Shown: positions 1 through 8,662, counted from the first letter of the stretch. The stretch is 64,000 nucleotides of DNA from JAKZVK01 sp965237575 (GCA_965237575.1 CBDEGI010000004.1:3968001-4032000); one strand, 5' to 3'. Notes: generated by a model from the sequence alone, not told the origin. Program-made: numbers and translations.

Positions 1-216
1 ACCACAACGCCTAGGGGCTACCTGAGTCAAGTGGATACCCCATTCTTCCTATTTTCAATCTTTTTGCTGCCTGTGGCACTCTTCTACACAGCTTCGTATT
101 TGTCGTCACGGGGGCGGCCAGGGGACCTTGAAACGGCCGCAGGTGTTCGCATTGGACTAGCCATCATCGCCTTGATTTTCGTGTGGGGGGTATATGAAGG
201 CCACCGACTTTTGTGA
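1..216 (+). CDS. Small two-helix membrane protein, possibly the 3' end of a longer gene
   Basis: The frame is open from the first base of the window to a TGA at 214-216. A GTG at 31 would give 61 residues with two hydrophobic segments (about residues 5-24 and 40-55) joined by a short charged loop, so the product is probably a small inner-membrane protein. The GTG lies inside a 23-bp sequence repeated at 26229-26251 and has no well-spaced ribosome site. The gene may therefore start outside the window, or the ORF may be part of a mobile-element remnant. No family recognised. Confidence 0.35.
   Translation, partial: TTTPRGYLSQVDTPFFLFSIFLLPVALFYTASYLSSRGRPGDLETAAGVRIGLAIIALIFVWGVYEGHRLL
20..42 (+). 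repeat. 23-bp direct repeat, copy 1 (possible insertion-sequence end)
   Basis: Reads ACCTGAGTCAA-G-TGGATACCCCA and matches 26229-26251 at 22 of 23 positions in the same orientation. In both places it covers a TGA stop codon and the first bases of a following ORF. No transposase lies between the copies. The sequence resembles a transposon terminus, but I cannot assign a family. Confidence 0.4.
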
Positions 217-239
217 AATTCCTCGGAATGCCGTTGGCG

Positions 240-284
240 CTTCTCGGTGATGTGGTAGTGGGAGATGGTTCGGCCCGTCACCAC
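240..284 (-). pseudogene. Vestigial N-terminus of a Ser/Thr kinase gene
   Basis: The minus strand encodes TGRTISHYHITEK, nearly identical to the first residues of the kinases starting at 45148 and 45351 (IGTTISHYKITDK). The match stops just before the glycine-rich loop, after which the frame turns to unrelated sequence. Only about 15 codons remain, so this is a remnant and not a gene. It lies in a gene-poor stretch with the 23-bp repeat on one side. Confidence 0.5.
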
Positions 285-613
285 GGTCCGATTCTACCCT
301 GAAAAGTTACGTGGCGCGAACAACCGATGTCATGAACAGACAGATTTTTTTGCCCAGGCCGTGGCGCCACGACGGTTTGCGACTCTTCCGAGGACGTTTT
401 GGCACTCTCCAGGGTGCGGAAACGAGTGCGTTCCCGATTTCTCGCCACCGCGGACGGGTGTTATGTAGTTGGTTACGCAGGGCCTGATCTTGCTCGCGGG
501 TCGCTGGAGTTTTCAGGCCAGCTCTTGGTGATACGGCGTAGCCTTCCGCGCCTAAATCGACTCGGGCCCGCGGGTTTACACCCCGCGGCTCCGTTGCTCC
601 CGGCTCGATGCGC
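285..613. other. Non-coding stretch with one GC-rich hairpin
   Basis: No convincing gene. The only structure seen is an inverted repeat at about 566-589 (CCGCGG, spacer, CCCGCGG). It resembles the hairpin repeats elsewhere in the window and lies just past the 3' end of the minus-strand epimerase gene. Confidence 0.5.
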
Positions 614-1632
614 CTAGCGTCCGATGGCCGCATACACTTCGTGCAGTTCCGGGTGGGCGGCGTACCAGTCGGCGGTGCGGCGGAGGCCTTCGGGGAAGGG
701 GAGGCGGGGGCGCCAGCCGAGGACGTCGCGGATTAGGCGGTTGTCGGCGACCCAGTTGGCGGTGTCCCACGAGCGGTCGGGCATGGAGGCCCACTGGGGC
801 TCGGGCTTGATAGCGAAGAGGTCGCGGGTTGCCTCGACCGCGTCGGCTAGGGTCGTCTGCACGCCGGTGCCGACGTTGAAGACGGCTCCCGGCGAGACGG
901 TGGGCGGTGAGATGGCTTTCGGCACGGTCGCTCCCGATAGGGAGGCGCCCAAGTCAGACGGGTTGGCTTGGGCCGCCAGCAGGAAGGCGTCCACGGCGTC
1001 GTCGACATGGACGAAGTCGCGGGCGGTCTCGGGACTCGCCAGAGGGGGCCAACGGCCGCGGCGGCCCTCGACGATCAGGCGCGGGATCAAGCGGGTGGGC
1101 TCTTCGTAGGGTCCGTAGATCGAGTAGAGACGGAGAGTCGTGATCGCGGCGCCGGTCTCCGCGGCTTTCCGGCAACACGCTTCCGTGGCCGTGAGCTTGG
1201 TTGAGGCGTAATCTGTCTCCGGCTGGGAGGGTCCGTTTCCGAATGAGGCTCTGTGCGGCGGCCGTATTCCGATGATGACCCGGCATGGACGAAGGCCTCA
1301 AACCCGTCCGCCAGACAGGCATCCAGAAGCTTGATGGTACCGAGCACGTTGGTGTCGAACATGCGTTTTGTGTCCTGCTGGGTGGGGTAGGCTCCGTAGG
1401 CCGCCAGGTGGAAGACCCAGTCGGGGCGCGCGGCGCGGACGGCGCGGGTGAGGGCCTCGGCGTCGGTGATGGAGGCGGTGTGGAGGCGGAGGTCGGGTTT
1501 GATTGAGTCGATGCGCCAGGAGTGGTAGTCGGGGCGGACGAGTAGGTGGACCTCGTGGCCGTCGCGGAGGAGGCGGCGGGCGAGGTTGGCGCCGACGAAG
1601 CCGGTTCCGCCGGTGATGAGGGCGCGTTTCAT
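614..1632 (-). pseudogene. NAD-dependent epimerase/dehydratase (extended SDR), split by a frameshift
   Basis: Extended short-chain dehydrogenase of the sugar-nucleotide epimerase/dehydratase group. The N-terminal half (from the ATG at 1632) has the Rossmann motif TGGTGFVG, then FHLAAYGAYPTQ and the HAGSSSEYG strand. The C-terminal half carries the catalytic YASTK, LRLYSIYGP, RDFVHVDDAVDAF and GVFNVGTG-type elements. The halves lie in different frames. Inserting one base near 1223-1232 joins SETDPP to the QPETDYASTK segment and restores about 339 residues, the normal length for the family. Because one base repairs it and both halves are well conserved, this may be a sequencing error. The exact sugar substrate cannot be told. 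No strong ribosome site precedes the ATG, which lies downstream of a repeat-rich intergenic region. Confidence 0.8.
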
Positions 1633-1769
1633 GGGTGTTCGCGTGTGGGCCCCCTCGACGGACCGTCGACGGGTAAACCCGCGGATCACGAAACCGGGAT
1701 CCGCGCAACCGGTCTTCTGGATATTATCGCGGGATACCCCCGGCTGAGTTGGGTGGGTGCGCGGGACAA

Positions 1770-1836
1770 GAGCCGAGGTGTCGGTCGGCACGCCACAACG
1801 TGGCTCGGCTCGGCACGCCACGGGCGCGCGCCACAT
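1770..1836. repeat. Double-hairpin repeat (GAGCCGAG / GGCACGCC type), copy 1
   Basis: Contains AGCCGAG followed about 25 bases later by CTCGGCTC, then GGCACGCCACGGGCG. The same order of blocks occurs at 6553-6600, so this is a dispersed intergenic element. Confidence 0.5.
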
Positions 1837-1949
1837 GTCGGAGTGGCGATGGTGTCGGTGAAGAAAGGGAGGGTGCCGCAGGTGCAGCCGGTCGGCGACT
1901 CGTGGGTTTTCCTGCGCCCCTTCAGGGCTCTCAAAATTATCGGTCGCAT

Positions 1950-1973
1950 ACCCACGGTTGAAACCGTGGGCTA
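1950..1973. repeat. Perfect inverted repeat CCCACGGTT/AACCGTGGG
   Basis: CCCACGGTT-GA-AACCGTGGG forms a 9-bp perfect stem. To my knowledge, short palindromes of this type are common in intergenic DNA of large environmental genomes. Partial relatives (ACCCACGGTT) lie inside the tandem repeat at 10857-11258. Confidence 0.55.
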
Positions 1974-2092
1974 TTATCCTTCGGCCCCTCCAGGGCGGGG
2001 GAGGAACGACGGTTGTGCCTGAGGGCTGGGCGCGGGGGTTTGGGGCCGATCGTTCGCGCGGGGCAAGGCAGGAGTGCCCGGTGGCGGATTTT

Positions 2093-2118
2093 GGGCGGAC
2101 GCAGCGGTCCGCCCCTAC
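2093..2118. repeat. GTAGGGGYGGAC palindrome, copy 1
   Basis: GGGCGGACGCAG-CGGTCCGCCCCTAC is a member of a palindromic family with further copies at 11012, 11224, 29541, 29617, 61435 and 61650. It sits 20 bases past the 3' end of the HEAT/cytochrome gene. Confidence 0.6.
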
Positions 2119-2137
2119 AAGTTAGTGGGATCCACGG

Positions 2138-5100
2138 CTACTCGGAGCCCGCTTCGGCGGAGCCTAGACGCTCGCCCTGAATCCAGCGCAGGATCGTGCG
2201 GTACTCAGGGCTGTTCATGCCCGTGGCCCAGCGCAGGTCGCCGCCATGGGAGAAGCGTTGGCTGTCGCCGATGCCGGCGCTGTCGTCGCGCGAGGTCGGT
2301 TTGTTGACCAGTAGACTGCTTTGCGGATCTTTCAAGTTCACGACGCCGATGGCCGCGGAGTAGTTGCCGCGGATGTGGGCCTCGGCCAGCACGCCGTACT
2401 CGTCGGGCTCGACCAGCTTGAAGATCGTGTGGTTGGCGTGGCAGTTGACGCACGCCAGCCCGTCGGAGCCCTTTGCGGTGAGAATCGGTTGGATGTGCGC
2501 CTTGAAGTACTCGTAGTCGAGCAGTTGGCCGGTGTCGAAGCCCTCGCGTCCGGCGCGCGCGTCGAGCGAGGCTTGGAAGGCGAGCGCCGAGTTGCGTACC
2601 TCGCGGTCGCGGTCGTCGAGCAGCTCGCGCAGGCGTGAGAGGACCTCGGGGGCATCCTGGAGGGGCTCGATCGTGCGCACGGCCGTCAGCGAAGCGACGC
2701 GCACCTGGGCGTCGGGGTGCGTCATGCCGCGCAGCAGCAGGGAACGGATTTCGCCGATCGCGGCGGCTTGGCGGTCGTCTTTGTAGTCGAGCTCGCCCAG
2801 CAGCGCCAGCGTTTTCGCGAACGACTTGGGGCCGGCGGTCTCGACGTAGCGTTCGTAAACCGACCGTACGTCGTCGGAATCCAAAACGGCCGGGCGGTGG
2901 ACGATGAGCTTCACGATCGCTTGTTTCGCATGCTCGCTGCCGCTCAGCAAAGCGCCGGCGGTGCGCGCGATGAGCTTCGAGTCTTGGCTCAACGACGGAG
3001 ACGCCGCCAGCACCTCGACCAAGTAAGGGAAGACCGGGTCGTCCGCGCTCGCCGTGCTCAGTCGCGTGACCAGTGCACCCTCGACGCGCCGCGAGGATAG
3101 AAGCGCGCTTTGTTTCTCGCTGGTGAGGACGGCGGCGGCCGCACGCACGGCCACCACGTCGCCTTGCAACAGAGCGCCGAGTTGCGAGGCTACCTTGGGG
3201 TCATCGATCGACGCCGACGGCAACAACTCTTCCACCCCTTGCGCGATCTCTTCGCGGATCTCGGCTGGGCCCTCCGCGGTCAGAGACAGCAGCTGCTCGG
3301 CCAGAGCCGGCGACACGGAGAACGGACGCAGGTAACGCAGGGCGCGGATCGTCCGCACGGCCAGGTCGGGCGAGTCGGCGGACAGCGTCGCGAGCAGCGC
3401 CTCGTTCATCAACGGTGCTGAGTCTTCGTAGAAAGGCGGTGGCTCTTTGTCGTTGCCGGCGCGCACCTTGCTGCCCATGCGATCGGTCGTCAGCGGGTCA
3501 TACACCGCGAACCATTTGTACCCGTTGACCCAGGGGCCGGCGATCGTCTCGGGCACGGGCGCGCCGTTGAGCTCGCTGATGTCGCCGAACGCCAGGCGGC
3601 TCAAGTCGCCCGAGCCCTGCCGCAGCACGTGGCTGTAGACGGAGCGCAGCATCCCGTCGCGCCGCAGCTCGTCGCCTTCGAGCACGGCTTTGTGGAAGCG
3701 CGCCGCCTGCTCGCGCATGTTGGCCCGGTGGCCGCTCTTGATGGCTTCGCGGTCCTGCTCGCGCTTGACGCGGACGATCCACGATGAGTAGAGGTAGCGG
3801 ACGTTGTCGTCCATCACGTTGTAGTAGGCCTCGATGAAGTTGCGGCGCACCCAGGGATGCGCTTCGCGTCCGAGGCCGTTGACGAGCGCGATCTCGATTT
3901 CCTTTTTGTGCTCGACGTCGCGGTCCCAGAACCACCACTGGTAGAGGCCTTGCAGCGCCTGCATCTGTACGGCGGGGACGGGCTCGTGCCAGGCCATGCG
4001 GACGAGTTCGCGGCCGAGCTTCCAGTCCTCGGAGATGTATTTGAAATGCTGGTTGAAGATGCGCGCGGCGCCCCAGCGGGCTCGTGAGTTCTCCGAGCGC
4101 AGGGCGCGGCGGATCGCGGCCACCGATTGCGCGCGCGCCTCGGGCTTGCGGGAGGCGATTTGGCGCAGCGCCCACGCCGCGGCGCGTTGAACGATCTTGC
4201 TGGGGTCGCCGAGGCGGCGCGCCAATGGGTCGATGGCGCCCGGGTCGGCAAAGCGTCCCAGGGCGACTGCAGCCTGGTAGCGCACGAGAACGTGCTTGGA
4301 ATCTAGCAGACCGCGGATGGCGCCGGCGGTGTCGTCGGAGGGGCGGTCCCAATGGCGGTCGAGCCCTTGGAGCGTGGCGAGGACGTTGTTCTTGTCGAAG
4401 CTCGACGGCGGCGCGGGGAAGCCGACGTTCCAGCCTGTAGACTTCAAGCGCCTGATAGCTTGCGAGGCAGTGGGCTGTGGGAGATGTGTGGAGTAGTCAG
4501 ACCACTCCCTTACGGTCACGGCTCGGTTTCGGTGCGCGGCGTTGGGCCCGGGATAGAGCGTCGACAGCGCCATGATGGCGTACTGCGTGTCGCGAAACGG
4601 CGTGTCGAAGTTCTTGTACTCGGGCGAGCCCTGCCAGGCGCCGCTCGACGTCTGCCGACCGAGGCACAGCTCGACGGCCTTGCGGAGGCGCGGGTCGTCC
4701 AGCGTGACGCCGGCGCGAGCCAGCGCGTAGATCGCGTGGTAGGTCTGGAATTCGGAGCTGCGCGGGCCCTCTTGGCCAGGACGGTGCGGGATCTTCTTGC
4801 GCTTGATGCGCTTCTTCCCGAGGTCGTACTCGATGATCTCCATGCCGAAGGGCATCGCCCAACTGCCGTCCTTCTTCTGGTAGCTGAAGATCTTCTCGAC
4901 GTTGGCGTCGATCTTGGCGCGATGTTTCTTCGGGCCGAAGTGCGTCAGGGCGATGGTCTGCCAAGCCAGATCGAGCATGTCATTGGGTTCGCCGGTGAGG
5001 ACGGCCTGTTCGGTCTGTCGACGGAGCTCCGAGTATTTCGCGTTCCCGGTACGGCGGTGGGAGTCTTTGAACAGAACGCCGCTGTGATAGGCGACCTCGA

Positions 5101-6457
5101 AACCCGAGATGCGCGGCAGGTTGCCGTTCGATTCGTCGTCGGGCTCTTTCATGCCGGCCCAGTACATCTCGAGGTACTCGCCGATGCCGCGGTAGAGTTC
5201 GTCGCGGCGCTCGCCGGAGATCGATCGGTCGAACTTGTCGACGATGTAGGCCAACCGGCTGAGAACGTTGCCCGGCGCGTGGATCATGCGCGCCCACGAG
5301 GCGTCGGTCTTGCCGTAAAGCGGGCGTGGGTTGTTCGACAGGCGCTCGATCAGGAATTGCAGGCTCGACCTCGCCCGTACCGGGTAGCCGTTCTCGAAGG
5401 CGATCATTTCCGAACGCGTCGAGAAATGGGTCGGGTGGCAGGCGATACACAGGCGCGTTTCCTGGACGGGGTTGGTCGTGCGCAGGGCGACGTAGCCGTT
5501 GCGGGGGACGTTGGCGTGCCAGCTATCTCCCTTGCGGACGATGTAGTCCATGGCGGTGCGGATCGCCTGTTTCGGATCGTCGTAGGGCGGCACCGGGTAG
5601 GTCTCGATCTGAAGCTGGTACGCGGGATGGTTGCCCATCACGCGCAGGTAGTAGGTGCCGGGCTCGATGACGCGCGCGATGAATTTGTAGAGCCCGTGCA
5701 GCACGGTTGATTTTTCGGGCTCGAAGCGCTCGAGACCTCGTGTGTACTCGACCGGGGTGTCGTTTTGGAGGATGAAGAGGGCGACGTCGACCGGCACGTC
5801 GCGGTCGAGAATGTCGAGGTTGATGTGGAGGAGCTTTTCGTCGGGGCCCGGGTAGTCGAAGCGGTACCAGTGGACGCCGTCGAGCATCTGCTGGAAGGTT
5901 TCCCGAGCGTTGCCCACGGACGGGATGTAGGGCCGGTCATCGGCGGCGGCGTAGACAGTGGTGTCGAGGTCGATCGGCTGTGCGGTCTTCCAGGTGGAGT
6001 TGCCGGCCGCGGCCAGGTGGACATCGGCTGAGGGCTCGACCGGCATCTCGGTCAGCTCGACCTGCAGGCGCACCGCGTCGCGGAGGCTCTTACCGGTGAG
6101 CGAGACGGTCGCTTCGCCCGACGCGCCGGGCTGGAGGGTCAGGTAGAAGTCCGAGTCACCGGCGTGCAGGGACTTGGTGAGGGTGTGCCCGGAAGGGCCA
6201 CGGTAGGCCACGGTGACGATGTCGCCCTCGTGAAACTCGGCGAGATCCGGTGCTGAGACAAGAAGTCCGTAGAAGCGGCCTTTCTCTACCGGCAGGGTGG
6301 TCCGCTCGGTCGCGCCGGCTTGGACCTGATAGGTCGCGACGCCCTCGCGTCCGGCGGCGGACCCCGGCATCAGCAACCACGCGACGGATGCCAACACCGC
6401 AGTGAGGGCCAGCGCTTTCAAGAACGCTCGGAACCCCGGACAGCATTGAAACTGCAT
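2138..6457 (-). CDS. Exported multidomain HEAT-repeat protein with two c-type heme sites
   Basis: About 1439 residues from an ATG at 6457, chosen because GGGGAGG precedes it and a signal peptide (basic start, long hydrophobic run ending near GSAAG) follows. In order: beta-rich N-terminal domains (to about residue 300); a CxxCH heme site (C337-C340-H341); an alpha/alpha region resembling prenyltransferase/squalene-cyclase repeats (AIYALARAGVTLDDPRL, GRQTSSGAWQG); a long HEAT-repeat solenoid; and a C-terminal cytochrome-like domain with a second CxxCH (C1336-C1339-H1340) ending in ILRWIQGERLG. It is likely periplasmic or cell-surface. The family is related to the large membrane-bound dehydrogenase/HEAT cytochromes of PVC and Acidobacteria genomes. 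The substrate is unknown. A short repeat is inserted in frame near residues 643-653. Its 3' end lies beside a palindromic repeat. Confidence 0.85.
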   Translation of the reverse strand: MQFQCCPGFRAFLKALALTAVLASVAWLLMPGSAAGREGVATYQVQAGATERTTLPVEKGRFYGLLVSAPDLAEFHEGDIVTVAYRGPSGHTLTKSLHAGDSDFYLTLQPGASGEATVSLTGKSLRDAVRLQVELTEMPVEPSADVHLAAAGNSTWKTAQPIDLDTTVYAAADDRPYIPSVGNARETFQQMLDGVHWYRFDYPGPDEKLLHINLDILDRDVPVDVALFILQNDTPVEYTRGLERFEPEKSTVLHGLYKFIARVIEPGTYYLRVMGNHPAYQLQIETYPVPPYDDPKQAIRTAMDYIVRKGDSWHANVPRNGYVALRTTNPVQETRLCIACHPTHFSTRSEMIAFENGYPVRARSSLQFLIERLSNNPRPLYGKTDASWARMIHAPGNVLSRLAYIVDKFDRSISGERRDELYRGIGEYLEMYWAGMKEPDDESNGNLPRISGFEVAYHSGVLFKDSHRRTGNAKYSELRRQTEQAVLTGEPNDMLDLAWQTIALTHFGPKKHRAKIDANVEKIFSYQKKDGSWAMPFGMEIIEYDLGKKRIKRKKIPHRPGQEGPRSSEFQTYHAIYALARAGVTLDDPRLRKAVELCLGRQTSSGAWQGSPEYKNFDTPFRDTQYAIMALSTLYPGPNAAHRNRAVTVREWSDYSTHLPQPTASQAIRRLKSTGWNVGFPAPPSSFDKNNVLATLQGLDRHWDRPSDDTAGAIRGLLDSKHVLVRYQAAVALGRFADPGAIDPLARRLGDPSKIVQRAAAWALRQIASRKPEARAQSVAAIRRALRSENSRARWGAARIFNQHFKYISEDWKLGRELVRMAWHEPVPAVQMQALQGLYQWWFWDRDVEHKKEIEIALVNGLGREAHPWVRRNFIEAYYNVMDDNVRYLYSSWIVRVKREQDREAIKSGHRANMREQAARFHKAVLEGDELRRDGMLRSVYSHVLRQGSGDLSRLAFGDISELNGAPVPETIAGPWVNGYKWFAVYDPLTTDRMGSKVRAGNDKEPPPFYEDSAPLMNEALLATLSADSPDLAVRTIRALRYLRPFSVSPALAEQLLSLTAEGPAEIREEIAQGVEELLPSASIDDPKVASQLGALLQGDVVAVRAAAAVLTSEKQSALLSSRRVEGALVTRLSTASADDPVFPYLVEVLAASPSLSQDSKLIARTAGALLSGSEHAKQAIVKLIVHRPAVLDSDDVRSVYERYVETAGPKSFAKTLALLGELDYKDDRQAAAIGEIRSLLLRGMTHPDAQVRVASLTAVRTIEPLQDAPEVLSRLRELLDDRDREVRNSALAFQASLDARAGREGFDTGQLLDYEYFKAHIQPILTAKGSDGLACVNCHANHTIFKLVEPDEYGVLAEAHIRGNYSAAIGVVNLKDPQSSLLVNKPTSRDDSAGIGDSQRFSHGGDLRWATGMNSPEYRTILRWIQGERLGSAEAGSE
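4498..4529 (-). repeat. GACCG-N8-CGGTC hairpin repeat inside a coding region, copy 1
   Basis: On the minus strand this reads AACCGAGCCGTGACCG-TAAGGGAG-TGGTC and matches copies at 45217, 45316 (diverged) and 59813. It is read in frame within the HEAT/cytochrome gene as NRAVTVREW, between the cyclase-like domain and the HEAT region. The stem base change (CGGTC to TGGTC) still pairs as G-U. Confidence 0.6.
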
Positions 6458-6552
6458 TTCGGCCTCCCCGTCGGACAACAAGGCTCGACACCGTGAATTA
6501 TATCGAAGGCGGCGGTGTACTTCGCTAGAGAGGAATCGGTGGGAAGCGGAGC

Positions 6553-6600
6553 AAGAGCCGAGCGGGGCTCGGCTCGGCACGCCACGGGCGTGCGCCACGT
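6553..6600. repeat. Double-hairpin repeat (GAGCCGAG / GGCACGCC type), copy 2
   Basis: AGCCGAGC-GGG-GCTCGGCT is a perfect 8-bp stem. It is followed by GCACGCC-ACG-GGCGTGC, a 7-bp stem. The element fills the gap between the hydrolase stop and the start region of the HEAT/cytochrome gene and could act as a transcription barrier. It shares its block order with 1770-1836. Confidence 0.55.
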
Positions 6601-6601
6601 C

Positions 6602-8473
6602 CTATGGCTTCGCCGGGAGCGCGAGATGCGAGGGGTAGGCGGTGGATCGGTACAGCCGCTGAGTTGCTTTCTGGAAGTCGGACTCGGTGGCGTTATAGAT
6701 GTCGACGAACTTCTGCGGATTGCGGTCGACTAGCGGGAACCACGTGCTTTGCACTTGCACCATGATGCGGTGACCTTTCAAGAAGGTGTGGTAGCGGTCG
6801 AGGAGGTTGAACTCCAGATGCGTGACCTGGTTAGGGACCAGCGGTTCGGGCGTGGTGAGGCTGTTGCGGAACTTCGCCCGCATGACCATGCCGGCGACCA
6901 GCATCTGAAAGTCGCCCATCTGCGTGCCGCGGTCATTGGGGGGCGTGTCGCCGGGGAAAACGTCGATGAGCTTCGCGATCCAGTCTGAGTCGGTGCCGGA
7001 GCTCGAGACGAAGAGGTTGACCGGGATCGGACCCGCGATGGTCACGTCTTCGTCGAGGACATCGCTTTCGTAGACCAGCACGTCGGGGCGCGTGGAGGCG
7101 AAGCGCTGATCTTCGATGAGGTACTCGTGCCCTTGGTCGGTGCGGATCGCGGTTGTATAGGGAACGGGTTTGTCGGGGTCGCTGACGTAGGCGTCGTGAG
7201 CGCGGGCGCTTGACTCCTGAGGGGGGTCGAACGACAGCTCGCCGCCGGCGTGGAAGTAGAGCTTCCTCGTGGCGACGTCCTTCGGGGGCCACTGCTCATG
7301 CGTGTGCCAGCGGTTGCCGCCCGTCTCGAACAGGACGGCTTCGGGGGCGTTCCAGTCGCCTTTATCCTTGAGATAGTGGCTGAAGAAGGGGTACTCGATC
7401 TGCTCCCGGAAGTAGTACGAGGTCTTGGAGCCGAAGTCGATCTCGCCGAACCGGTCGCCGTCCTCACGGCCCCAGGCGCCGTGCGACCATGGCCCGACGA
7501 CGAGCGTGCTGTGGTTGTCAGGCGTCTCCTGCTCGATCTTCTTGTAGATCGAGATGGGTCCGTAAAAGTCTTCGGAGTCGAACCAGCCGGTGACGCTGAG
7601 CACGGCGTGGTTGACGTTGGTGAGGTGGGGCACCAGGGTTTGGTTCCGCCAATACTCGTCGTAGGTGCCGTGCTCCATGAACTCGTTCCACTCGCGGATT
7701 CTGCCGTGGAAATAGAGCTCGTTGATTCGCGACAGGGGGCCCACGTCGAGCATGAACTTGTATCCCCACGGCGTGCCGTACTCGAACGGGAAGTCGTCGG
7801 CGCGGTCCCGGCGTAGTCCTAACTGTCCAGGAAGCCACGAGAGGCCGATCAAGGGGCGGAATGCGCCGTTGTGGTGCCAATCGTCCCAGACGAACATGTC
7901 GGTGGGTGAGGCCTGTGGCGAGGAGGCCTTGAGCGCGGGGTGCGCGTCGATCATGCCCATGGCCGCCTCCCAGCCGGGGTAGGAGATGCCCCATTGCCCG
8001 ACGCGTCCGTTGTGGTTCGGGACGTTGGCGAGCAGCCACTCGATCGTGTCGTAGGTGTCGCTGCTTTCGTCGACGTCGGCTGGGGCCGTCTTGTCGGGGT
8101 TGTGAGGCTTGATCAGCTCGAACTCGCCCCCGGACTCGTAGCGGCCCCGCACGTCTTGGTAAACGAAGATGTAACCGTCGCGGTCGAAGGCCTCAGACGG
8201 CCCGAGGCGGTCGGGGAACTCGTCCGGGGCGTAGGGGGCGATGGAGTACGGAGAGCGGGTCAGCAGGATGGGGTAGGTTTGGGACGCGTCTTTGGGGGAG
8301 TAGACGATCGTGAAGAGCTTGACGCCGTCGCGCATCGGGACCCGGTGCTCGGCTTTGGTGTAGTGGTCTTTGAGGCTGAACTCGACGTCGGGTCCACCGG
8401 CGCACGAGCTGAGGCAGAGGACGAGTGCGAGAAGACAGATCTGGATCAGACAGGGGGCCTTGATCGGTTGCAT
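6602..8473 (-). CDS. CocE/NonD-family hydrolase, lipoprotein
   Basis: A 623-residue alpha/beta hydrolase of the X-Pro dipeptidyl-peptidase/cocaine-esterase (S15) family. The N-terminus is a lipoprotein signal with lipobox LSSC (Cys24). The core begins EHRVPMRDGVKLFTIVYSP, followed by the TRSPYSIAPY oxyanion loop and the nucleophile elbow GISYPG (Ser164). The likely catalytic His is in VVGPWSHGAW, followed by the jelly-roll C-terminal domain typical of S15 enzymes (FNLLDRYHTFLKGHRIMVQVQS, TWFPLVDRNPQ). It is expected to hydrolyse ester or amide bonds at the cell envelope. The substrate cannot be deduced. It lies upstream of the HEAT/cytochrome gene on the same strand, 144 bases away with a hairpin repeat between, so co-transcription is uncertain. 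Confidence 0.88.
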   Translation of the reverse strand: MQPIKAPCLIQICLLALVLCLSSCAGGPDVEFSLKDHYTKAEHRVPMRDGVKLFTIVYSPKDASQTYPILLTRSPYSIAPYAPDEFPDRLGPSEAFDRDGYIFVYQDVRGRYESGGEFELIKPHNPDKTAPADVDESSDTYDTIEWLLANVPNHNGRVGQWGISYPGWEAAMGMIDAHPALKASSPQASPTDMFVWDDWHHNGAFRPLIGLSWLPGQLGLRRDRADDFPFEYGTPWGYKFMLDVGPLSRINELYFHGRIREWNEFMEHGTYDEYWRNQTLVPHLTNVNHAVLSVTGWFDSEDFYGPISIYKKIEQETPDNHSTLVVGPWSHGAWGREDGDRFGEIDFGSKTSYYFREQIEYPFFSHYLKDKGDWNAPEAVLFETGGNRWHTHEQWPPKDVATRKLYFHAGGELSFDPPQESSARAHDAYVSDPDKPVPYTTAIRTDQGHEYLIEDQRFASTRPDVLVYESDVLDEDVTIAGPIPVNLFVSSSGTDSDWIAKLIDVFPGDTPPNDRGTQMGDFQMLVAGMVMRAKFRNSLTTPEPLVPNQVTHLEFNLLDRYHTFLKGHRIMVQVQSTWFPLVDRNPQKFVDIYNATESDFQKATQRLYRSTAYPSHLALPAKP

Positions 8474-8539
8474 AAGCTCGCAGGATTGTAGCGCAGGTCA
8501 GTGGTCGATCGGCCGGACTCACGGCCAAGAGCACCGAAC

Positions 8540-8568
8540 TTGCTGGGCCGGTGACCGTTCTGTTATCT
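8540..8568 (+). promoter_or_regulatory. Possible sigma-70-type promoter for the ATP synthase Fo genes
   Basis: TTGCTG (8540-8545) and TTATCT (8563-8568) are separated by 17 bases, about 95 bases upstream of atpZ and in the divergent gap next to the CocE-type gene. Both boxes are imperfect, so this is only a candidate. Confidence 0.3.
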
Positions 8569-8662
8569 TCATAATTTGTAAGGTCACTCTCTTTTCAGGT
8601 CGATCACCCCTCAGGAAGAAGCCGGATCTCGTGACGCGGGTCGCGCGCCCGAGTGCTTTCCG

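Larger units (their letters stand above)
1633..2137. other. Intergenic region holding three palindromic repeat elements
   Basis: No gene supported. It contains three hairpin repeats, at 1770-1836, 1950-1973 and 2093-2118, each annotated separately. The region separates the epimerase start from the 3' end of the HEAT/cytochrome gene. Confidence 0.6.

Noticed and set aside
2138..2300. Possible rho-independent terminator past the HEAT/cytochrome gene
   Set aside because: The only hairpin there is the dispersed GTAGGGG palindrome and it has no T-run.
4352..5710. A 452-codon plus-strand ORF
   Set aside because: It is the mirror of the HEAT/cytochrome gene; its protein has no domain, while the opposite strand has two heme motifs and HEAT repeats.
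8593..8662. Possible riboswitch upstream of the ATP synthase genes
   Set aside because: No recognisable aptamer elements or terminator/antiterminator pair in this short leader.
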